This document shows, piece after piece, positions 7,491 to 14,398 of a stretch of 64,000 nt of DNA. The number at the start of each line of letters is the position of its first letter. Within the stretch, counting starts at the first letter, position 1. Source of the DNA: JABDMH01 sp965222645 (GTDB lineage: Bacteria > Bacteroidota > Bacteroidia > Chitinophagales > Saprospiraceae); NCBI GenBank assembly GCA_965222645.1, contig OZ244968.1, forward strand, positions 1,302,001 to 1,366,000, in the 5' to 3' direction. The notes under the pieces are model-generated. The model was not told where the DNA came from. It ran no database searches and worked only from the letters and a program-made list of their open reading frames with translations. The position numbers and the translations under genes were made by a program.

Positions 7491-9005
7491 TCAAGCAATG
7501 GTTTGCTTGAATGTTTGTTTGTTTTTCTCAATGGGTAATAGTTGATGTAGCTTATTGATGTCATGCCCATCAATGTGATTGAATGCATAAATGAGCCACC
7601 GGAAAGGGTCAATACTATTGAGTTTGCAAGTTGCGATCAGACTATAGGCGATGGCTGCCATGCGAGCACCATCATGTGAGCCACAAAAAAGATAATTTTT
7701 TCGGCCCAATGCCAAGGGACGTATTTGATTTTCGATCAAATTATTATCAGGTTGTAAATTGCCATCTTTGGTGTATTCGATTAGACCATCCCATCTTTTG
7801 AGCATATAGTTAATTGCTTGCTGTAGGGGATTAGTGGGTAGATTGGGTTGGATATTATCTTCCAGCCACTTCTTGATGTCATTGAGCACAGGGATTGAAT
7901 CACTTTGTCTTCGTTGGCGTATTTGCTCGGGATCCAGGTTGTCTTCTTTACATTTTCTTTCAATGTCATAGAGCTGACTGATTAGTCCCAACATATGGTC
8001 TGCTTTTTTTCTATTGTAATCTCTTGCTTCAAAAAAATTACGTCGGCTATGGACCATGCAATGCATGAGGGTAACATCTACTTGTCTTCCTTTAGTTTCA
8101 TAGGAGACATTACCATCTACCTGCAGATGACCACTAAACCCATTCAGGCCTCCTAAAATATTTACCTTTTCTTTAGTTTTTATATAATCAAATACGACCA
8201 ATTTTTCTTTGGGAGCTAGTTTAATCAGCACACATCCTTTTAGGGCACTTCCTGGTTTATCTCTGGTGAGTACTGGGATGGACGATTCATCGGCCTGTAA
8301 GTAATTTGATTGAAGAGCCATGGTTTTAAGCAGTTCATAGAGTAATTTTAGTTTTGCGGCTCCTTTTATTACTCTGCTGTTCAGCGTAGATCTTGAAAAT
8401 GACAGCCCAAACATTGCAAACATCTTTACCTGCCGATAAACAGGTAGATGATACATAAACTTCTGAATGATCATGTACGCGATCATAGAAGCATCAAAGT
8501 TGGTCTTGGGGAAGGCTTCATTTAGATCAGCGATATGAATGCTACCCTGCTCGTCTTTATACTTGGGGCGAATGGTTTTTATGATTTTGATTTCCGGGGG
8601 TATGATGGTATACTTCCAGCTCTCATACTGCCCTATCTTTTCCATTTGTGATGTATCCACTTCTGGTTCGACGATGATTTCATCCACTGGAAGATGGGTA
8701 GGCATCTTAGGTCGCTTGCCTCTTTTTTTCTTCTTAAGTGTTTTTACCTCTGTCTGGTTCTGATCAGGCATCTCATCATCTGAGGTATTTTCTTCTGCAA
8801 AGAGTAAAACTTGATTTGTATCCGTTGGGATAAATCGTTCTGATCTAGGACCGGTGATGGCTTTTTTTAATTGTTCTAATTCGTATTTAAGTAATGCGAT
8901 TTGTTGTACATGTGCATTTATTTGTTGTGCCTGTACATTTATTTGTTGTACATGTGCAGCATTGATTTCAACCAATTCCTCATATGTTGGTCGTACTCTT
9001 TCCAC
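7491..9005 (-). CDS. tnpC: IS66 transposase TnpC (DDE catalytic subunit)
   Basis: 504 residues. The N-terminus is a Gln-rich coiled coil (QQINVQAQQINAHVQQ). It is followed by GPRSERF, a basic linker KKKKRGKRPKMPTHLP, and the IS66 core with YLQADESSIPV (first Asp), LQVDG(N) (second Asp) and a C-terminal PDNNLIENQIRPLALGRKNYLF (Glu). Length and motif order are normal for full-length TnpC. It is the last gene of the element, 76 bases after tnpB. Confidence 0.93.
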   Translation of the reverse strand: MERVRPTYEELVEINAAHVQQINVQAQQINAHVQQIALLKYELEQLKKAITGPRSERFIPTDTNQVLLFAEENTSDDEMPDQNQTEVKTLKKKKRGKRPKMPTHLPVDEIIVEPEVDTSQMEKIGQYESWKYTIIPPEIKIIKTIRPKYKDEQGSIHIADLNEAFPKTNFDASMIAYMIIQKFMYHLPVYRQVKMFAMFGLSFSRSTLNSRVIKGAAKLKLLYELLKTMALQSNYLQADESSIPVLTRDKPGSALKGCVLIKLAPKEKLVVFDYIKTKEKVNILGGLNGFSGHLQVDGNVSYETKGRQVDVTLMHCMVHSRRNFFEARDYNRKKADHMLGLISQLYDIERKCKEDNLDPEQIRQRRQSDSIPVLNDIKKWLEDNIQPNLPTNPLQQAINYMLKRWDGLIEYTKDGNLQPDNNLIENQIRPLALGRKNYLFCGSHDGARMAAIAYSLIATCKLNSIDPFRWLIYAFNHIDGHDINKLHQLLPIEKNKQTFKQTIA

Positions 9006-9080
9006 ACTTTAATTTACAAAAATACATGCAATTATTTTATAATATTTACAAAAAATATTTCCTATTTATTCGATTTATTT

Positions 9081-9446
9081 CTACGCCCTTTTGGCTACCT
9101 TGCCTCTATACCGTTTGCGTAGTTTTGCACTTTTTATGTGTACCCCTTCCAGCATCATCATTAACGTCGGAATTTCTATTTCTTTCGACGATTCCTTTTC
9201 TTTCCAACTCGGCAACTCAAATGTCCCGGACGATAATTTCTTATAGTAGATCACAAAACCTGTACGGTCCCATATCAATACCTTAATTAACGTGCGACGC
9301 TTATTGACAAATAGGTAGGCATCTCCCTGCAATGGGTCTACTCCCATCTCATTGATCACCAAACCCGCTAACCCCGTAAAGCTCTTTCTCATATCTGTGG
9401 GATGGCGATACATGTAATACCGATGGGTGGTGGATAACCCTATCAT
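9081..9446 (-). CDS. tnpB: IS66 accessory protein TnpB
   Basis: 121 residues with the family pattern RYYMYRHPTDMRKSFTGLAG, GDAYLFVNKRRTLIKVLIWD and GFVIYYKKLSSGTFELP. It is required together with TnpA and TnpC for IS66 transposition; its biochemical role is not well defined. It overlaps the end of tnpA by about 98 bases, longer than the usual few-base overlap. Confidence 0.9.
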   Translation of the reverse strand: MIGLSTTHRYYMYRHPTDMRKSFTGLAGLVINEMGVDPLQGDAYLFVNKRRTLIKVLIWDRTGFVIYYKKLSSGTFELPSWKEKESSKEIEIPTLMMMLEGVHIKSAKLRKRYRGKVAKRA

Positions 9447-9753
9447 TCTGCTCGATAAGCTTAAGTAAATAATCTGGTGGCACCAGCTGTGAAAAACGTA
9501 TCGTTATATCCGGATTTATGCTGATCTCAACACTGCAAGGCAGATCCCTCACTTTATTTGTTTTTACTCGCACAAATGAGCCGTTACTCATCACTTCATT
9601 CTGATATCTCCTCAACCAATACTGATAGCTCGATAGCTTCAGATTGGTCAATTCACAAAAGTCTTCCTTGCTTATCTGCCCCTCCAACACACCTTTTATT
9701 AATGGGAATACATCTTCTTTCTTCTGTCTGGCCATCTTTGCACTTTTCCACAA
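9349..9753 (-). CDS. tnpA: IS66 accessory protein TnpA
   Basis: 134 residues. An N-terminal HTH-like region (ISKEDFCELTNLKLSSYQYW) is typical of IS66 TnpA, followed by a short beta segment (DITIRFSQLVPPDYLLKLIE). The reading frame continues through the start of tnpB, so the last ~30 residues look like an extension from a lost stop codon rather than conserved protein. Probable DNA-binding subunit of the transposition complex. Confidence 0.82.
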   Translation of the reverse strand: MWKSAKMARQKKEDVFPLIKGVLEGQISKEDFCELTNLKLSSYQYWLRRYQNEVMSNGSFVRVKTNKVRDLPCSVEISINPDITIRFSQLVPPDYLLKLIEQNDRVIHHPSVLHVSPSHRYEKELYGVSGFGDQ

Positions 9754-9905
9754 AGATTAATAATGATATCTAGGCAGACAATACGCTCATCACTAGACGC
9801 TTACGAAAGGGTTGCCAAATCAAAAATGGCTCTTTTGGCCCTGCCTGCCTGGGGGCAAGCAAGGCAGGGATATTTTCATTTTCTTCAATCGCCTGGTACA
9901 CAGGC

Positions 9906-10303
9906 TTTGAGAGCAGACTTATTTCCTGATATTAGAGACTTAGGGGTTAACAATCCTGCTTCCCTTGCCTTTTCTAAAGCAGAAATATTTTCAGGTTCTT
10001 CTACCCTGGGCATTCCCAAAATGCGATCCCGATGTCTAACAATGTATTCAATCCCACTCGCCCTAAGCTCCTTTCTAAAGTAAAAAGTCAAATCAGAGGG
10101 GAATTCCCGGAAACTAGGCAATATGAATTTCGAAACCATATTTTACTCCAGCCATTTCTTTTTGATATGGAGAGCCTATGATGACCAGCACGAGAATCAG
10201 TGTTATGACGATCAACTTCCACTCCCATATATAATAGCCAGTCAATGACACGATCTGAGGAGTATTCTTGTTCGATTGTAATAATATCAACCTTTCTTTG
10301 CAT
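9906..10303 (-). pseudogene. Broken ATP-grasp peptide maturase (grasp-with-spasm GwsG type), 5' remnant
   Basis: Two overlapping frames together resemble the N-terminal half of GwsG-type ATP-grasp maturases. The first (from ATG 10303) has EQEYSSDRVIDWLLYMG and a W-F-R motif (KIWFR). The second, after a frameshift around 10090-10140, has FYFRKELRASGIEYIV, then LGMP and LEKAREAGLLTPKSLISGN. Normal proteins are ~300 residues or more; here ~140 remain, and the gene stops at a small mobile element at 9905. It starts 5 bases after the DUF6624 gene, in an operon with the second GG-leader peptide. The intact ancestor would have modified that peptide. Confidence 0.65.
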
Positions 10304-10307
10304 CCTC

Positions 10308-11321
10308 TTAATTCATATTAAGGCACTTAAGGTCAATACCATGCTCTTCTGCATAATACTCTATAGGTGGCAAACCATGTTGATACCTTCTTAAATCAAT
10401 TTTTTCAACCTCGTCTATAGGGTAGAAGCATTTAAAGTCCCGATCTGTTTGAATCTGAGTCCCAAACAGTTGAGGATTCCTTTCTGCCACAAGTTTCTTG
10501 TCTACCAAATAAGCATACTGCCCCTTCGAAAAAGCCTCTTTAAATGCTACCTCATGCCTGGAAAGGAAATCTAGACCTCCATGTAGAATAACTACAAAAA
10601 CGCCCTGCATAGCAAATGGTCCAACATCTTCTCGCAAAGGAAATCCCTCGTCCTCTATTATATTTTCCAATCTCTGTTGACGATCCTCTTGTCGTTTATG
10701 TGGATTTACTCCCTTCGACCTACTGTCCAGAAGATCACCAAAACCAAACTGGATCAATTCTTTCCGTAACCGCGTGTCCATCCTTTCTTTACCCTGATCC
10801 TCAATCAAGAGCCTCACTAACTGATCAGCTAACTCTGGCCTTGGAAGGAGATTTCTATCTTTTAGGTTTGGCTTCTCCTTCCAGGCATCACAGACTTGCC
10901 TGTAAGATTTGGATGCTAATACAGCCTCATCCCACTCAAGAATGCAAAACTCACCTAACCTCTCATAGTTATTAGTCCTGAAGATGTCGATTATTTTTTC
11001 ACTTATTCCCAATTGATGATAACACTTCATACCATACAACAGGCCTATTCGTTCATCATATTTGGGATTACTAAATAATGTATCAGCCAAACTTGCACCT
11101 GCTTGAAACATAGAATCACGATAAAACTTTTTCAATTCATAGGATTGGAGCCACTCTTTCTGGCTAACCTCCTGACAAGTACTGCTATTGATAATCGAGA
11201 AGATTATCGAAAGGCATAATAAATAACTGATTGGTGGACCAATTATCTTGTACAACGTAGCACTAAACACTGAAGAAATGGCCCTAACTAGCGAACCCAC
11301 TCGGGAAAGTGCCAAATTCAT
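10308..11321 (-). CDS. DUF6624-domain protein in the copy-2 peptide operon
   Basis: About 337 residues from ATG 11321; the frame is open to 11441 but overlaps the peptide gene there. One hydrophobic segment near the N-terminus (ISYLLCLSIIFSII) looks like a signal anchor. The C-terminal ~190 residues fit DUF6624: TRLRKELIQFG, IIEDEGFPLREDVGPFAMQG, AYLVDKKLVAERNPQLFGTQ and RRYQHGLPPIEYYAEEHG. The domain has no established biochemical role but is often met in Bacteroidota gene neighbourhoods with small peptides or effectors. The first residues lie inside a small inverted-repeat element (11286-11368), so the native start may be a TTG or GTG further in. Confidence 0.7.
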   Translation of the reverse strand: MNLALSRVGSLVRAISSVFSATLYKIIGPPISYLLCLSIIFSIINSSTCQEVSQKEWLQSYELKKFYRDSMFQAGASLADTLFSNPKYDERIGLLYGMKCYHQLGISEKIIDIFRTNNYERLGEFCILEWDEAVLASKSYRQVCDAWKEKPNLKDRNLLPRPELADQLVRLLIEDQGKERMDTRLRKELIQFGFGDLLDSRSKGVNPHKRQEDRQQRLENIIEDEGFPLREDVGPFAMQGVFVVILHGGLDFLSRHEVAFKEAFSKGQYAYLVDKKLVAERNPQLFGTQIQTDRDFKCFYPIDEVEKIDLRRYQHGLPPIEYYAEEHGIDLKCLNMN

Positions 11322-11368
11322 AAAATGGGCCTTGATTTGGCAACCGTCACGGACTGAGCTCATTAGTT
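11286..11368. repeat. Minimal inverted-repeat element (MITE-like, ~83 bp)
   Basis: The ends AACTAGCGAACCCACTCGGG and, on the opposite strand, AACTAATGAGCTCAGTCCG continue inward to GTGCCAAAT and GGTTGCCAAAT. They are separated by only ~17 bases. The same terminal sequences bound the element at 32181-32416. It is the shortest form, two termini joined, sitting between the GG-peptide gene and the DUF6624 gene. Confidence 0.55.
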
Positions 11369-11385
11369 GAGGCCTTGACATTTCC

Positions 11386-11565
11386 TTAGGCACAGTAGTC
11401 GGTATCTGGAACACAACCACTTGCATCGCAAAACTCTCCATTGCCGCAAGTATCCACTGTGGAATTTGTTTCAGGATTTTTTGTGTACGTCATAAATCCC
11501 CCATTTACTAATGCCATCATTTTTCGATCTAAACGATGTATTTTAAACTCATTTAATCTGATCAT
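11386..11565 (-). CDS. Double-glycine-leader peptide precursor (copy 2)
   Basis: 59 residues from ATG 11565 to TAA at 11386-11388. The leader MIRLNEFKIHRLDRKMMALV ends in NGG (Gly22-Gly23), a typical Bacteroidota GG leader with spaced hydrophobics before the cleavage site. The 36-residue core has four cysteines (40, 46, 51, 58) and a Thr/Asn-rich start. An in-frame TAG three codons upstream fixes the start. A strong AGGAGG lies about 20 bases upstream. It follows the HTH gene by 75 bases and precedes the DUF6624 and ATP-grasp genes, the layout of a modified-peptide cluster. It is easily missed because a longer frame overlaps its 3' end. Confidence 0.8.
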   Translation of the reverse strand: MIRLNEFKIHRLDRKMMALVNGGFMTYTKNPETNSTVDTCGNGEFCDASGCVPDTDYCA

Positions 11566-11598
11566 TTTCTACATTTTTTTAATTACCTCCTCTATCAA

Positions 11599-11627
11599 AG
11601 GGTTCGGAGAATATCCCTTGAAAACGT
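11599..11627 (-). promoter_or_regulatory. Element shared upstream of both GG-peptide genes (copy 2)
   Basis: On the minus strand this reads ACGTTTTCAAGGGATATTC then TCCGAACCCT, matching 1679-1706 apart from a few bases. It fills most of the 75-base gap between the HTH stop and the peptide start, 34 bases before the ATG. Its conservation, while the flanking peptide sequences differ, argues for selection or for a cassette boundary. Confidence 0.45.
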
Positions 11628-11640
11628 CTTCTACGCAAAA

Positions 11641-11943
11641 TTACGGTGGAATCGTCCGAAAATCCCGGACGGAAGAATAAAATATGTTAAAATTTCCTCC
11701 TTTAGCAAGATTGCCTCCAGATAAGCGAAAACTATGTCTTGTTTCATCAACATAGTAAAAGGTTCTTCTACTTCTAGAGTATTCAATCTCAGCACCCCGG
11801 TATTTCAAACACTCCAGCAATTCGTATATCGTAGACCGGGATAGATCTAAACGGCCCGCAAGTTCTTCTGGGCTGCCCGTGGCTTTCATCTGGATCAACT
11901 GATCCAAGCGCTCCAGTACTTCCAGCTTTTCTAAAAACGTCAT
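11641..11943 (-). CDS. Small HTH DNA-binding protein (copy 2)
   Basis: 100 residues, paralogous to 2585-2866. The HTH region is LERLDQLIQMKATGSPEELA, then LSRSTIYELLECLKYRG and YSRSRRTFYYVDE. The C-terminal tail differs from copy 1 and contains two Gly-Gly pairs (LSGGNLAKGG). It starts 13 bases after the remains of hlyD. The frame is intact although both upstream export genes are broken, so it may still act as a regulator. Confidence 0.78.
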   Translation of the reverse strand: MTFLEKLEVLERLDQLIQMKATGSPEELAGRLDLSRSTIYELLECLKYRGAEIEYSRSRRTFYYVDETRHSFRLSGGNLAKGGNFNIFYSSVRDFRTIPP

Positions 11944-11956
11944 GTCTTTGTATTTT

Positions 11957-13316
11957 TCAATTTTCCAATAAATTTAAAAACCTACTAAAGACCCGATGCG
12001 CAATACTCTGATCCCGCGTGATCAAAAGCATCTCGGCCGGCATATTGGGGTGGTACGGAATCGAGTAGCCTGATGTACTGATCAACTGGCCTTCTAAATC
12101 CACCCGTGCTTCGTAATGGAAACCAGCATCGGGGTCCACTTGCGGTAATGTCGATAAATAGCTCAGGGTATCTTCGATGCTCCCGTACTCTTTGTATGGA
12201 AAAGCCTGTAGGCGCAATAACACCTTCGTTCCTGCCTCTACCTTCCCCCGGCCATCTGCCGGCACCATAGCCAATGCCACCACCTGGTCATTGCCCTCGC
12301 TGACAATCGAGCAGAAAAAGTCACCTGCTCGATATTGTCCGCCCGGCTTGACATTTTCAGGCAAGAAGAGGAAACCACTCCGCGATGACCAGATACCATG
12401 ATCGTATTCCCACTCCCTGATCTGCGCCCGGAGCTCACCCGCCATATCCCGGATCTCCAGCCAGCTCTCTGCAAGCTGCCGGCGATATCCCTCCTGTATC
12501 TCTACCTCCTGCACCCGGAGCTGGCTTTTGCGGATACTATTTTGCAGCCGGTTGCCTTCGATGGCACGGCCCTGTTTCCAAAGCACCAGGGAGTCCCGCA
12601 ACTTTTGCTCGTATTCCTGGGCACTGATCACCCCTTCCCGTAGCAATGTCCTGTGCCTGTCATTCTCCTTCTTCTGAAGCGCCTGCTCCCTTTTGTATAA
12701 TCCGGCCTCCTTCTCTATGTGACGATCCAGTGCAGCAATGTTCTCGAGCTCTTCGTGGATAGAGGAAATTTTTACACCGGGATTAATCAATTTATTCAAC
12801 AAGTGATGACGGCGCATCGCAAGAAGTAACTTCTCTGCTCCTCCCTGCAATTCTCCCAATGTCCATTGTTCTTCCGGAATGGGCACCTGCCTAAATTTTT
12901 TCAGATCATCAAAACCCAGAATATCATCGATCAAAAGCTGTAATTCATTCAAATCGTCGCGCTCTGCCGTGCTCTCCAGATATCCCAGCATCTGATCACG
13001 TTGCACCTTTTCCCCATTACTTACAAGTAGGGTATCGAGCCGCGAAAGTCATCTGTATAAAAACATCGACCGGAGGCTCTGACGAGGTTATCACGGCAGA
13101 AGCGCTGATCTTATCCGGATATTTGATCACGAATGCCAGGGATAAAAATACTGCCACTGCCAGCGCCACCATCGTGATGCCGGATCGCAATAACCACCCG
13201 GGCGGATTGCCAATCAGATCATCGACTGAGGTGTAGTTCCGCGCTATTTCGTGCCGGTCCACTTCGACTGCTCCATTGTCTTTAACCAATATTTTCGATT
13301 TATCCTCCAAGCTCAA
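11957..13316 (-). pseudogene. HlyD-family adaptor, frameshifted (copy 2)
   Basis: The two halves (13017-13316 and 11957-13006) align along their whole length with the intact adaptor at 2892-4250. Near 13044 the coding sequence has GAAAGTC on the plus strand where copy 1 has GAAGTC; this single added A shifts the frame after DVFIQMT and gives a stop a few codons later. The rest of the protein is almost unchanged, so the lesion looks recent. A programmed shift is less likely because the homopolymer is only three bases. Confidence 0.88.
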
Positions 13317-13738
13317 GCTGATTTTTTACCAGTTTGTAATAATGTCCTCTCTTATTTGTTAAACTTCGGTGATCTCCTATCTCCACTACCTTCCCTTTAT
13401 CTATGACGACAATTTGATCGGCATGTTGTACCGTACTGAGCCGGTGTGCTACGATCACCGTTGTTTTATTTTCTAAAAAAGTGTCTAAATTCTGGATGAT
13501 CTCCCGTTCATTATTGGCGTCCAGTGCATTTGTAGCCTCATCCAAAAAGACAAAGTCCGGATTTTTATACACCGCCCTGGCAATAAGCAATCGTTGCTGT
13601 TGTCCGCGGCTTATGCCATTGCCACGGGCACCCACCATCGTTTGAAACCCCAATGGCAGGCTTTCGATCAGATCCATCATGTTGGCTGTTAGCGCCGCAG
13701 CCATCACTTTTTGCATGTCCACCTCATCATCGCTTTCG
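13300..13738 (-). pseudogene. C39-ABC transporter, 3' fragment (copy 2)
   Basis: Encodes the last ~146 residues of the ATPase domain, starting at ESDDEVDMQKV. It includes the signature ISRGQQQR, Walker B FVFLDEATNALD and the AHRLS switch. It joins exactly to the fragment at 16194-17956 if 13739-16193 is removed. It overlaps the hlyD start by 17 bases as in copy 1. Confidence 0.9.
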
Positions 13739-13742
13739 GTTT

Positions 13743-13814
13743 GGATAGGCACCGAACCCTCACCCAGCCCAACCTGAGGTAGAGTGAGGGTATGGTGTTC
13801 TATCTGGTGCTATC
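13743..13814. repeat. Imperfect ~70-bp hairpin at the insert border
   Basis: Outer arms GGATAGGCACC (13743-13753) and GGTGCTATC (13806-13814); inner arms ACCCTCAC (13756-13763) and GTGAGGGT (13784-13791), with a CAG/CTG pair inside. It lies downstream of the candidate immunity gene and right at the insertion point. It could be a transcription terminator or a folded recombination site. The interrupted-stem layout recalls attC-type sites, but the standard core triplets were not convincingly found. Confidence 0.5.
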
Positions 13815-13847
13815 GCCTTTTACTGTTATCCAATAAGAAAATACTTC

Positions 13848-14393
13848 TCAATCTTCCCCCATATAAGGTTTTTGAATTATTCCTTTTGTTAAAAGCAATT
13901 TATGTAGAAAAGAAATATCCCTTATTATATCATTATCTGAAGGTCTTTTAGTTAGATCAATTTCAGAACTAAATTTATTTCTTTGTACAAAATGATCTTC
14001 AAACTTTATTATTTCAATATTATGATATTTTAAGTCCTTATCAAGAGATTCCAATCCCGGCATCAGTTTTTCTTCAACGAGATTATACCATTCATGATCA
14101 AAGTACACAAAATAACTACCACCATAAGGTTTTTCATATACATATTTTTTCCATTCTATGTGAAATAGCAAACACAGCCTCCTTGTTTCCTCAGTTAAAT
14201 ATTCATATCCCCATTGGTTATCAATTAGCTCTTTAAAATAAAAATCTTGATATAAACCCTCGATAGTTTTAGCGTAATAACCTGCGTCGTAGTTATAATC
14301 CCTAATATTGCACAAATAGTTAAAAATATGAATAAGATAGACTTTCATGTTTTTTTCACTCTTTGACAAACTTGTTATAATATAATCCTCCAT
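13848..14393 (-). CDS. Candidate immunity protein
   Basis: 181 residues, soluble, no signal peptide, rich in Tyr, Lys and acidic residues (DIRDYNYDAGYY-like composition). It starts 5 bases after the stop of the large toxin-like lipoprotein, the usual place for a cognate immunity protein. I do not recognise a family. The assignment rests on position and on its being cytoplasmic while its neighbour is exported. It could instead be an unrelated hypothetical protein. Confidence 0.5.
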   Translation of the reverse strand: MEDYIITSLSKSEKNMKVYLIHIFNYLCNIRDYNYDAGYYAKTIEGLYQDFYFKELIDNQWGYEYLTEETRRLCLLFHIEWKKYVYEKPYGGSYFVYFDHEWYNLVEEKLMPGLESLDKDLKYHNIEIIKFEDHFVQRNKFSSEIDLTKRPSDNDIIRDISFLHKLLLTKGIIQKPYMGED

Positions 14394-14398
14394 AATTT

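Larger units (their letters stand above)
7441..9804 (-). mobile_element. Complete IS66-family insertion sequence
   Basis: 2364 bp with ends beginning GTAAGCGTC on both sides (left 7441-7449, right complement 9796-9804), the IS66 terminal signature. It is flanked by a perfect 8-bp target duplication, GAAAGGGT, at 7433-7440 and 9805-9812, the size typical of IS66. It carries tnpA, tnpB and tnpC in the usual order on the minus strand. All three frames are open, so the element may still be active. Confidence 0.93.
7417..9905. repeat. Small inverted-repeat element (copy A), interrupted by IS66
   Basis: 7417-7440 (AGTGAGTCTACTCCGAAAGG) continues at 9813-9905, once the IS66 element and one target duplicate are removed, into the same sequence as 32181-32294: a ggttgccaaatcaaaaatgg block, a CTGCCTGG hairpin and gcctggtacacaggc. 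The right half is missing and the remnant abuts the broken ATP-grasp gene at 9905. The element was therefore there first and probably truncated that gene; IS66 came later. Confidence 0.6.

Noticed and set aside
9763..10083. 106-codon plus-strand reading frame
   Set aside because: It runs through the IS66 end, the inverted-repeat element and antisense to the ATP-grasp remnant; no protein features.
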